This document shows positions 41,355 to 48,596 of a stretch of DNA of 48,709 nucleotides, piece after piece. The stretch is from the NCBI GenBank assembly GCA_025350365.1, contig JANXXY010000188.1, positions 1 to 48,709 of the forward strand. Reading direction: 5' to 3'. The notes below the pieces were generated by a model. That model did not search any database and was not told the origin of the DNA. It saw nothing but the letters and a program-made list of their open reading frames with translations. The DNA is from Bacteroidales bacterium. GTDB taxonomy: Bacteria > Bacteroidota > Bacteroidia > Bacteroidales > JAAUTT01. The position numbers and the translations under genes were made by a program. Within the stretch, counting starts at the first letter, position 1. Every line of letters begins with the position of its first letter.

Positions 41355-41857
41355 GTACAAGAGCACTAATTTATTGTTTGGATGCCAATGTACTTATTCA
41401 GGCTTGGCAAAAATATTATTCTCCAAAATTTTGTCCTGACTATTGGGATATTCTTATTGAATTGGGTAAGAATGAAATCATTTTTATTCCTGAATTAGTT
41501 CGCGAAGAAATTATTCGAACTGAAGACAATCTTTCTAAGTGGTTAAAAAACAGCAAAATTCCTATTCGGAAAATTGTTGAAAAAGTTACAAAGTGCTTAC
41601 AAAACATCTATGCAAAAAATCAAGTTCATAAAAATTTGGTTGACAATACAAAAGCAAGATCAATAGCAGACCCATGGATAATTGCACATGCCATAAATGA
41701 AGGAGCAACTGTTGTTACAAAGGAAGAAAAAGTTACCGCATTAAATTCAAATAAGATCAAAATTCCCAACGTTTGTGATAATATGGGAGTTAGATGGATT
41801 AATGACTTTGAGTTTATTGATGAGATTGATATTAAATTTACATGCAAATTTAAATAA
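41351..41857 (+). CDS. DUF4411 PIN-like nuclease, partner of the ImmA/IrrE protein
   Basis: 168 residues resembling the DUF4411 family of PIN-like domains. Acidic positions fit a PIN active site: Asp11 (YCLDANVLIQ), Glu53 (PELVREEI) and Asp107 (SIADPWIIAHAINEGATVVT), plus an Asp near the C-terminus. PIN toxins are Mg-dependent RNases. Translation is coupled to the upstream HTH-peptidase by a 4-base overlap. The pair resembles a toxin-antitoxin module in which the antitoxin is a peptidase-fused regulator; activity is inferred. A C-terminal hydrophilic tail ends the protein 70 bases before priA. Confidence 0.85.
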   Translation: MSTRALIYCLDANVLIQAWQKYYSPKFCPDYWDILIELGKNEIIFIPELVREEIIRTEDNLSKWLKNSKIPIRKIVEKVTKCLQNIYAKNQVHKNLVDNTKARSIADPWIIAHAINEGATVVTKEEKVTALNSNKIKIPNVCDNMGVRWINDFEFIDEIDIKFTCKFK

Positions 41858-41927
41858 GAAAAACACAAACAACTGCAAACACGTCCTATAAGCTATGGCG
41901 GGTTGACATCTACATCATGCATTTTTT

Positions 41928-44411
41928 ATGAACGAAAGTCCCAATCATCTTGTATTTGCCAATGTAATTCTTCCGGTTCCAATTCCAAGGCTTTTTACCT
42001 ACCTGGTTCCTGAAGAGTTGCGATCAGAAATTGCTCCTGGCAAACGAGTAATCGTTCAGTTTGGGGCAAAAAGGTTCTATTCGGCCATTGTACACCATAT
42101 TCATTTTACTCAACCGGAAGGTTATACGGTAAAAGAAATCATTTCACTGCTCGACGATAAACCAGCGGTAAATGCCATTCAACTAAAATTTTGGGATTGG
42201 ATTGCCTCCTATTATATGTGCACATTGGGAGATGTGATGAAAGCAGCTTTGCCATCGGGCTTAAAACTGGAAAGTGAAACGAAAGTCTATATTAATACAG
42301 AATTTGAAGCTCAACAACAAATTTCGGAATCGGAGGAACTAATCCTGAATTTACTTTCGCAGCGTAATATTCTGTCGGTGGAAGAAATTGCCAAATCATA
42401 TAAGAAGAAGGACTTACTAAAAGTGATAAAAAAGCTGGTTGATGATGGCGCATTAATATTGGAAGAATCGCTAAAGGACCGGTTTAAAATTAAAACAGAG
42501 ACCTTTGTAGAATTAATGCCTCATTTATACGACGAGGCTGAGCTTAAACAAGTGTTCGATATTCTTGGTAAAGCTCATAAACAGCTTCAGATTTTAATGA
42601 AGTTCATTCAACTTTCAGAAATTTACACCCCTAAACCCAAAGAAGTATCCAAAAAATCACTCCTTTCCGATTTTCCATCCGGTAATGAACTATTGAAAAG
42701 CCTGATAAAAAAAGGTGTGTTTCAAACGTATGAGAAAAAAGAACACGACGACCTTACACAACCAGGGAATGATCACAAACTAAAGCCTCTTTCGCAAGGC
42801 CAGAAGGAAGCGTTGAATAGTGTGAGAATTTCGTTCGAAAAACACCAGGTAGTTTTATTGCACGGATATACTGCCAGCGGAAAAACAGAACTCTATATCG
42901 AATTAATTAACGAGCAATTAATTGCAGGAAAGCAGGTACTTTATTTATTACCCGAAATAGCTTTAACGGCGCAAATCATAAACCGTCTGAAAGGTGCATT
43001 TGGTGAAAAAGTGGGCATCTATCATTCAAAATTCTCTGACAGTGACAGGGTTAAGGTTTGGAACGCCCTAATCGACCCGAATAAGATGAGTCAGTACCAG
43101 GTGATACTGGGTGTTAGATCATCTATTTTCCTGCCATTCACTAATCTCGGGTTAATAATAGCAGACGAGGAACACGAAAATAGCTATAAACAATTCGATC
43201 CGGCTCCGCGGTATCATGCCCGGGATGCGGCAATTGTGCTGGCACAACTTCATGGAGCTAAAACACTGCTTGGCACGGCAACACCATCTATCGAATCGTA
43301 TTACAATGCCGAAAATGGCAAATATGGAATAGTTCAACTGTTTCAGCGGTTTGCAAATGTTGAATTACCCGAAATAATGGTTGTCAATATTGAAGAAGCC
43401 CGGCAGCGAAAACAGATGAAATCTCATTTCCATCCGGTATTAATCGAAAAGATGCAAGAAGTGCTTGATCTGGGAGAACAAATCATTCTGTTTCAGAACC
43501 GCAGGGGATATTCACCTTATTTTCAATGCTCCGTTTGTAATACCATACCTAAATGTAAACATTGCGACGTTAGTCTTACATACCATAAAAATCTTGGTAT
43601 GTTAGTTTGTCATTATTGTGGTTACAGCACCTCTAAAATAATTATTTGTGAAGCGTGTGGTTCCTCGTCGCTTGTTATGCATGGCTTTGGAACTGAAAAG
43701 ATTGAAGACGAGCTTGCTCTGTTCTTTCCGGGAAAGCGAATAGCGAGAATGGATTTGGACTCCACGCGGTCGCGAAAAGCATACGAAGAAATGATTAGCG
43801 ATTTCGAAAACAGAGAACTGGATATATTAGTTGGCACACAAATGATTTCAAAAGGACTGGACTTTGACAATGTGAATTTGGTGGGTGTACTTGATGCCGA
43901 TCACCTGCTAAATTTCCCGGATTTCAGGGCTTTTGAGCGAAGTTTTCAGTTGATGTCGCAGGTTAGTGGACGTGCAGGACGAAAACACAAACAAGGGAAA
44001 GTGATCATTCAAACAACCGATCCCAAAAACTACATTATTAACGATGTAATCAATAACGACTTCCTGCACATGTACAAAATCCAATTGGCTGAGCGAAGCA
44101 CTTTTGGCTATCCGCCCTTCACGCGACTTATTCAACTTACGCTAAAACATAAAAATCAATCCATGTTGGATGAAGCTTCCTCTTATTTGGCCGATAGTTT
44201 GAGGATATCATTTGCAAACCGGGTGTTTGGTCCCGAATATCCTTTAATAAGCAGAATTAGTAACTGGTATCATAAGAATATCCTGCTAAAGATTGAACGA
44301 CAGGCGTCGTTTGCGAAAGCGAAGGAAATTGTAAGCACAAGTATTAATCAGCTCTCAGCGCATGAAACATATTATCCGGTAATAGTTCAGACGGATGTCG
44401 ACCCAATGTAG
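41928..44411 (+). CDS. priA: Primosomal replication restart helicase PriA
   Basis: 3'-to-5' helicase that reloads the replisome at stalled forks. 827 residues, somewhat longer than E. coli PriA (732). The N-terminal DNA-binding domain starts FANVILPVPIPRLFTYLVP and contains GKRVIVQFGAKRFYSAIV. Helicase: Walker A LHGYTASGKTELY (about residue 315; the canonical first GVTGSGKT is GYTASGKT), LLPEIALTAQII, Walker B IIADEEHENSYKQ (about 413), LLGTATPSIE. Eight zinc cysteines lie at about 533-578 (CSVCNTIPKCKHC ... CHYCG ... CEACG), then ILVGTQMISKGLDFDNV and SGRAGR. The insert around residues 130-260 is less conserved. Secure. Confidence 0.97.
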   Translation: MNESPNHLVFANVILPVPIPRLFTYLVPEELRSEIAPGKRVIVQFGAKRFYSAIVHHIHFTQPEGYTVKEIISLLDDKPAVNAIQLKFWDWIASYYMCTLGDVMKAALPSGLKLESETKVYINTEFEAQQQISESEELILNLLSQRNILSVEEIAKSYKKKDLLKVIKKLVDDGALILEESLKDRFKIKTETFVELMPHLYDEAELKQVFDILGKAHKQLQILMKFIQLSEIYTPKPKEVSKKSLLSDFPSGNELLKSLIKKGVFQTYEKKEHDDLTQPGNDHKLKPLSQGQKEALNSVRISFEKHQVVLLHGYTASGKTELYIELINEQLIAGKQVLYLLPEIALTAQIINRLKGAFGEKVGIYHSKFSDSDRVKVWNALIDPNKMSQYQVILGVRSSIFLPFTNLGLIIADEEHENSYKQFDPAPRYHARDAAIVLAQLHGAKTLLGTATPSIESYYNAENGKYGIVQLFQRFANVELPEIMVVNIEEARQRKQMKSHFHPVLIEKMQEVLDLGEQIILFQNRRGYSPYFQCSVCNTIPKCKHCDVSLTYHKNLGMLVCHYCGYSTSKIIICEACGSSSLVMHGFGTEKIEDELALFFPGKRIARMDLDSTRSRKAYEEMISDFENRELDILVGTQMISKGLDFDNVNLVGVLDADHLLNFPDFRAFERSFQLMSQVSGRAGRKHKQGKVIIQTTDPKNYIINDVINNDFLHMYKIQLAERSTFGYPPFTRLIQLTLKHKNQSMLDEASSYLADSLRISFANRVFGPEYPLISRISNWYHKNILLKIERQASFAKAKEIVSTSINQLSAHETYYPVIVQTDVDPM

Positions 44412-44691
44412 CATGCGTGAAAGAAAGTTAATGATAACAGGTATTAAAAGTACTTATAATAAAATATAGAACCAAGAACCAAGTGATCCGCTAAATTTCC
44501 AAAATGAGAGACTTTAGAAAAAACTTAAAACTGACTTTGTTAGTTAATTGAACCAAGAACGGAAGTATTGCATATTAGCAGGTTATAAAATATTAAGTCA
44601 AATTAATTTGTTGTATACAGATGGGATAATTTGGGCTCGCAGATTAAGTTTTTAATCTTAAAGGCTAATTATTTTATCGAACAAAATGACA

Positions 44692-44815
44692 TCAGAGAGG
44701 TCGAATGTTTATAGAAAAGAATACAGGAAAAAGTATATTCGACCCCAGTCGGGGGTCGGACAGCGTTGTATACAAATAATATTTCTATAAACAAATAATC
44801 CCTCTGGGATTTAAA
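44692..44815. repeat. Nested palindromic repeat element (MITE-like)
   Basis: Outer arms GTTTATAGAAA (44707-44717) and TTTCTATAAAC (44782-44792) are a perfect 11-base inverted repeat. Inside is a GC-rich hairpin, TTCGACCCC (44738-44746) / GGGGTCGGA (44752-44760, one G-T pair). Just outside is a third hairpin AATCCC-TCT-GGGATT (44797-44811). The GC-rich ACCCC/GGGGT core contrasts with the AT-rich surroundings. The same kind of sequence is, from memory, common as a dispersed repeat in Bacteroidota genomes; only one copy is in this window. Confidence 0.6.
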
Positions 44816-45011
44816 TGCAAGGTTCTCGTTGATAAGCGTAAAATCGTGAATTTACTTCAATAAAATCCATCTTTATGATATTGTAATTCAAATGTATAAG
44901 ATTTTAACAACAGATCCTAATTAATTTTCAATTCCTAGTCAATAAATTGATCGATATTAACTCGTCTTGTTCTTTGTTCTTTTGTCCTTATATTACCTCC
45001 TCCTTTTATTA

Positions 45012-45019
45012 TATATTTG
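45012..45019 (+). promoter_or_regulatory. Bacteroidota -7 box for rfaE1
   Basis: TATATTTG, exact TAnnTTTG match, 23 bases before the TTG at 45043. It lies inside any longer reading of the gene and so supports the downstream start. Confidence 0.55.
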
Positions 45020-45042
45020 CTATCAATTTAAAATTTATCATC

Positions 45043-46035
45043 TTGAAAACTGATTTTGCCAAAGTTATTGACTCATTCTCCAAATATAAAGTGATGATCA
45101 TCGGCGACGTAATGATCGATTCTTATTTGTGGGGCAAAGTGGAGCGAATTTCACCCGAAGCTCCGGTGCCCGTGGTTACCAGAACAAGTGAAGAAAACCG
45201 ATTAGGTGGAGCAGCGAACGTTGCACTTAATATTCAATCATTAGGCGCCACTCCAATTCTTTGTTCGGTAATAGGCAACGACTTACGTTCAAAAACTCTT
45301 TACGAGTTACTGGAAAATAAAAATATAACTGCTGAGGGTATCATTGAGGATAATAACAGGGTTACGACCGTTAAAACCCGCATCATCAGCAACCACCAGC
45401 AATTGCTCAGAATCGACAGGGAAATTGATCATCCGCTATCACAGGAAATGGAAATAAAATTCATCAGTCATATTTTTAAAGTACTAAATGATAATAAAAT
45501 AGATTCCATCATTTTTGAAGATTATGATAAGGGATCGATTACACCTAAAGTGATTCAACAGATTGTTGATGAAGCATGTAAACGAGGTATTCCCACTTTG
45601 GCAGATCCAAAAAAACGGAATTTTTGCGAATACAACAATACAACTCTTTTCAAACCCAATTTCAAGGAACTGAATGAAGGACTTAAGGTTGAGACCAATA
45701 AAGCAAATCCTGAAACGCTTTTCGAAGCTGCTAAAATCCTTCACGATAAAAATAATATCTCTATCATCATGATTACCCTTTCCGAAGCAGGTGTGTTTAT
45801 AAGTACAGGAAAGGGATACCGGATAATACCAGCTCATTTCCGGGCCATTGCTGATGTATCGGGAGCCGGAGATACTGTTATTAGTGTTGCCAGTCTATGT
45901 CTGGCTTCGGGTCTTGATCCATTTGAGACAGCCGCCATTTCAAATATGGCTGGTGGATTAGTGTGTGAAAAGGTGGGTGTAGTCCCAATAGACAGGGAGC
46001 TTTTGAAAGCCGAAACAGCAACACTGAAAATTTAA
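45043..46035 (+). CDS. rfaE1: D-glycero-beta-D-manno-heptose-7-phosphate kinase (RfaE domain I)
   Basis: PfkB-family kinase making heptose-1,7-bisphosphate in the ADP-heptose pathway for LPS core. The TTG at 45043 gives 330 residues, the usual stand-alone RfaE1 size; the open frame extends 32 codons upstream, but that part is unlike the family and covers the promoter. Motifs: KVMIIGDVMIDSYLWG, RISPEAPVPVV, RLGGAANVALNIQSLGA (sugar binding), LLRIDRE, FEDYDKGSITPKVI, LADPKKRNF, and the catalytic VSGAGDTVISVAS (Asp base). The nucleotidyltransferase half (RfaE2) is absent, so it must be encoded elsewhere. tRNA-Pro follows 64 bases downstream. Confidence 0.9.
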   Translation: MKTDFAKVIDSFSKYKVMIIGDVMIDSYLWGKVERISPEAPVPVVTRTSEENRLGGAANVALNIQSLGATPILCSVIGNDLRSKTLYELLENKNITAEGIIEDNNRVTTVKTRIISNHQQLLRIDREIDHPLSQEMEIKFISHIFKVLNDNKIDSIIFEDYDKGSITPKVIQQIVDEACKRGIPTLADPKKRNFCEYNNTTLFKPNFKELNEGLKVETNKANPETLFEAAKILHDKNNISIIMITLSEAGVFISTGKGYRIIPAHFRAIADVSGAGDTVISVASLCLASGLDPFETAAISNMAGGLVCEKVGVVPIDRELLKAETATLKI

Positions 46036-46099
46036 CCCATCAAAATACAATAGACGGCAGGTTTCTATAAATTTTATAAATGGCGATGCCAATAAATTA

Positions 46100-46172
46100 C
46101 GGGGTATGGCGCAGTTGGTAGCGCGCGTCGTTCGGGACGACGAGGCCGTGGGTTCGAGTCCCGCTACCCCGA
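46100..46172 (+). tRNA. tRNA-Pro (anticodon CGG)
   Basis: 73 bases, full cloverleaf. Acceptor CGGGGTA (46100-46106) pairs with TACCCCG (46165-46171), discriminator A. D arm GCGC..GCGC with AGTTGGTA loop; anticodon stem CGTCG/CGACG around TTCGGGA with anticodon CGG; T arm GTGGG-TTCGAGT-CCCGC. CCA is not encoded. The 3' end GTCCCGCTACCCCGAC (46158-46173) recurs exactly at 48035-48050, so the gene is an integration site; it is intact. Confidence 0.96.
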
Positions 46173-46173
46173 C
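46158..46173. repeat. Attachment-type direct repeat, tRNA-side copy
   Basis: Last 15 bases of tRNA-Pro plus one. Identical to 48035-48050. Together these two repeats bound an interval of about 1.9 kb containing hipBA. Confidence 0.75.
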
Positions 46174-46253
46174 TTATAAATAAATAAAATACAGTTAATT
46201 AAAGTTGGTTGTTTTTAATTATTTTTTATGTTTTATATTATGAACAAAAAGCG

Positions 46254-46261
46254 TATATTTG
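46254..46261 (+). promoter_or_regulatory. Bacteroidota -7 box for hipBA
   Basis: TATATTTG, exact TAnnTTTG match, 18 bases before the hipB ATG; TTTT at 46231-46234 is in the -33 position (19-base gap). Confidence 0.6.
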
Positions 46262-46279
46262 TCTGTAATATCAATCATT

Positions 46280-46609
46280 ATGAAAACTAAAAAAACTGTT
46301 TTACTCCCTTCATTACAAAAAGTACTAAATGTATTTGGAGAAAATATAAAATTGGCTCGTTTACGCAGAAAACTAAGCACAGAACAGCTTTCTGAACGAG
46401 CAAATATTAGCCGCTCAACCCTTTGGTTAATTGAAAAGGGTACTGCGGGAGTTGCAATGGGAACATACCTTCAGGTACTCTTTGTATTAGGTCTGGAAAA
46501 GGATTTTCTTCAGGTTGCAAGCGATGACACTTTAGGAAGGAAACTTCAGGATTCTGAACTCCTTGTTAAGGAAAGAGCACCCAAAAGAACTAGTATTAAA
46601 CCAGAATAA
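46280..46609 (+). CDS. hipB: HipB-like Xre-family antitoxin/repressor
   Basis: 109 residues from the ATG at 46280; an upstream in-frame TTG overlaps the promoter box and is rejected. The helix-turn-helix lies at about 22-60 (GENIKLARLRRKLSTEQLSE, then the recognition helix in NISRSTLWLIEKGTAGVAMG). The C-terminal tail (EDSELLVKERAPKRTS-like, basic) is typical of HipB proteins that autoregulate and bind HipA. One base separates the stop from the hipA start. The protein should repress the operon and neutralise the kinase. Confidence 0.9.
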   Translation: MKTKKTVLLPSLQKVLNVFGENIKLARLRRKLSTEQLSERANISRSTLWLIEKGTAGVAMGTYLQVLFVLGLEKDFLQVASDDTLGRKLQDSELLVKERAPKRTSIKPE

Positions 46610-46610
46610 T

Positions 46611-47882
46611 ATGCAAATAAGAAATCAACAAAGAGAAATACTGGTTTACGCTAACTGGAAAGGATTACAAGATCCTTTGCTTATGGGAACTCTTACAGCC
46701 ACCCAATTGCGCGGAAAGGATGTATTCTCGTTTGAATATAGGAAAGAATGGATAAATTCAGGGAACGCCCAACATATTGACCCCGATTTGCAACTTTATT
46801 CAGGACCTCAATACCTGAATGAAGGGAAAACGAATTTTGGTATATTTCTTGATTCTGCACCAGATCGATGGGGTAGAGTATTAATGCAACGCCGTGAAGC
46901 AATACTTGCACGATCCGAAAATCGTAAAGCAAATACACTTTTCGAAATAGATTATCTTCTCGGTGTTTATGATGAACAACGGATAGGAGGGATCCGTTTC
47001 AAAGAGAACGAAAACGGACCATTTCTTAACGATAATAAAGATCTTTCGGCTCCACCCTGGACATCACTTAGAGAGCTTGAATATGCAAGCTTACAAATTG
47101 AAAAGGATAATAGCATAGATAATCCCGAATATGTTAAATGGATTAACATGCTTATGGCTCCTGGTTCTTCATTAGGTGGTGCAAGACCAAAAGCAGGAGT
47201 CTTGGATACAGAGAAAAACCTTTGGATTGCAAAATTTCCAAGTGCAAACGATAACAAGGATATTGGGGCATGGGAAATGGTGGTGAACGATTTAGCTAAA
47301 ATTGCCGGGTTGCAAATGGCTGAGGGAATGGTTCGCAAATTCTCAACGAATTATCATACGTATTTAACAAAGCGATTTGACCGGACACCAAAAGGAGAAC
47401 GGATTCATTTTGCATCGGCTATGACATTGCTGGGCTACACCGATGGAGTTAGCTCTCATGATGGTGTCAGCTACCTGGAAATTGTCGAATTTATTATGAG
47501 GCACGGGGCTAAGGTCGATCATGATCTTGAAGAGCTATGGAGAAGAATTGTATTTAGCATTTGTGTCTCAAATACCGACGACCATCTTCGAAATCATGGA
47601 TTTCTGTTAACCGAAACCGGATGGATTCTTTCGCCTGCGTACGATGTGAATCCTGTTGAAACAGGAACAGGATTAAAACTTAACATTTCTGAACATGATA
47701 ATTCCTTAAATTTAGATTTAGCCTTGGAGGTCGCCGAATATTTTCGGCTTCAAGATAAACGTGCTGTCGAGATTATTGAATCCGTTAAAAAATCAGTTCT
47801 TACCTGGAGGTCAATTGCTGAAAAGTATAAAATTTCAAAATCCGAACAGGAAAGAATGGCTAAGGCATTTTATTCTGAATGA
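46611..47882 (+). CDS. hipA: HipA-family serine/threonine kinase toxin
   Basis: 423 residues from the ATG at 46611, which follows hipB by 1 base (an upstream in-frame ATG inside hipB is less likely). Full-length type II toxin architecture: HipA_N (about 5-130) with YANWKGLQDPLLMGTLTA and GKDVFSFEYRKEW, then HipA_C kinase with the glycine/Ser loop PGSSLGGARPKAGV (about 183-196), ATP lysine in LWIAKFPS, the catalytic SNTDDHLRNHGFL (about 320; Asp base) and metal-binding LSPAYDVNP. Every catalytic element is present, so an active kinase is expected. E. coli HipA phosphorylates GltX; the target here is unknown. Located in the tRNA-Pro element. Confidence 0.93.
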   Translation: MQIRNQQREILVYANWKGLQDPLLMGTLTATQLRGKDVFSFEYRKEWINSGNAQHIDPDLQLYSGPQYLNEGKTNFGIFLDSAPDRWGRVLMQRREAILARSENRKANTLFEIDYLLGVYDEQRIGGIRFKENENGPFLNDNKDLSAPPWTSLRELEYASLQIEKDNSIDNPEYVKWINMLMAPGSSLGGARPKAGVLDTEKNLWIAKFPSANDNKDIGAWEMVVNDLAKIAGLQMAEGMVRKFSTNYHTYLTKRFDRTPKGERIHFASAMTLLGYTDGVSSHDGVSYLEIVEFIMRHGAKVDHDLEELWRRIVFSICVSNTDDHLRNHGFLLTETGWILSPAYDVNPVETGTGLKLNISEHDNSLNLDLALEVAEYFRLQDKRAVEIIESVKKSVLTWRSIAEKYKISKSEQERMAKAFYSE

Positions 47883-48034
47883 CTTTTATAATTTTACATT
47901 ATGGTGAAATTTTGAGTTATTTAATAAGACAAATCAAAAAAATAAATTAGAAGAACTGCGATACATAAGCGATACAATATGTTATGTTTATGTAATTGAA
48001 AATTAAATATGAACGCTTTAATAAATTAAAATTC

Positions 48035-48050
48035 GTCCCGCTACCCCGAC
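48035..48050. repeat. Attachment-type direct repeat, distal copy
   Basis: GTCCCGCTACCCCGAC, exactly matching the tRNA-Pro 3' end at 46158-46173. The sequence before it does not continue the tRNA T arm (ATTC instead of TCGA), so it is a fragment, not a second tRNA. Confidence 0.75.
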
Positions 48051-48072
48051 AAAATGGGAAACAACCCAAAAC

Positions 48073-48107
48073 AAAAGCTCGTAAATCTTATGGTTTACGG
48101 GCTTTTT
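48073..48107 (+). terminator. Strong terminator, probably the displaced tRNA-Pro terminator
   Basis: Arms AAAAGCTCGTAAA (48073-48085) and TTTACGGGCTTTT (48094-48106) pair over 13 positions with one G-T, 8-base loop, followed by a T-rich tail. It starts 22 bases after the distal tRNA fragment, the distance expected of a tRNA terminator. Confidence 0.85.
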
Positions 48108-48319
48108 GTTTTTTTTGATACAAAATCGAAACAATTATTCTCAACCAAAATGTGACCTATCCGGTGACCTAAAATTAATTTTATCATTGGGTCACCGAAT
48201 AGCACATAAGTAGTTTTTTTACAATTGTTTGAATAATATTATTTAGGTGTTTTTGATGGGTTTTAAGAGGTCATTTTCGGATGGAAAGGTGACCAAGTTT
48301 TCAAAATGAATTTCGTGAA
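48108..48319. other. Non-coding stretch with repeated GGTGACC/GGTCACC motifs
   Basis: No gene seen. Related 7-mers occur as TGTGACC (48151-48157), GGTGACC (48163-48169), GGTCACC (48190-48196, inverted) and GGTGACC (48288-48294), plus GGTCATT at 48269-48275. Such clustering next to an attachment repeat may mark arm-type recombinase or regulator sites. Confidence 0.5.
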
Positions 48320-48517
48320 ATGTTCCCCGATGTAGAAGTAGTTGACGGAAGCCTGGAATTTATTATGATTGTAGCTTTTATAATTACCAGTATGGGATTT
48401 AAACAACTATCAGGTTTTGTAAACTATGCAGGACTTTTTCAACGAATTTGTATTTCAATTGGTTGGACTTGGATGACTCTGTTTTCTTTACATTTAATAA
48501 AAAAACGAATCGACTAA
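48320..48517 (+). pseudogene. Fragment of an integral membrane protein, possibly DUF998-like
   Basis: 65-codon frame with two hydrophobic helices, FIMIVAFIITSMGF and a C-terminal AGLFQRICISIGWTWMTLFSLHLI. The latter resembles the last helix of DUF998-type multi-pass proteins, which run to about 200 residues. In-frame codons continue upstream only to a TGA at 48290, so the N-terminal part is missing. Probably a remnant; a genuine small protein cannot be excluded. Confidence 0.35.
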
Positions 48518-48596
48518 TCTGGCTGGATTGTGAGTGAAATAATCGCTCAAGGTCTACTCGATTTCTTAATATTCAGACATCCAATACTCACGTAAT

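Larger units (their letters stand above)
44412..45042. other. 631-base intergenic region with a nested palindromic repeat
   Basis: No protein gene seen; open frames are 34 codons or shorter. It contains the nested palindrome element (44692-44815), a short duplicated AGAACCAAG (about 44468-44481), and the rfaE1 promoter box at its end. The annotated rfaE1 start lies 26 bases or so after that box. Confidence 0.55.
46158..48050. mobile_element. Putative small element integrated at tRNA-Pro, carrying hipBA
   Basis: The interval between two exact 16-base copies of the tRNA-Pro 3' end contains only hipB and hipA plus non-coding flanks. This is the footprint of integrase-mediated insertion, where the incoming attachment site restores the tRNA and the old 3' fragment is displaced. 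The strong terminator right after the distal copy (48073-48107) fits the original tRNA terminator. No integrase is encoded, so the element is either a remnant, mobilised in trans, or a tail left between successive insertions. Two GCGATACA direct repeats (47958-47965, 47969-47976) lie near the distal end. Confidence 0.6.

Noticed and set aside
44947..45042. Upstream TTG start for rfaE1 adding 32 residues
   Set aside because: The extra residues do not resemble the family and cover the TATATTTG promoter box; the TTG at 45043 gives standard length.
48035..48050. Second tRNA-Pro gene
   Set aside because: Only the last 16 bases of the tRNA are present; there is no D arm, anticodon arm or acceptor 5' strand upstream.
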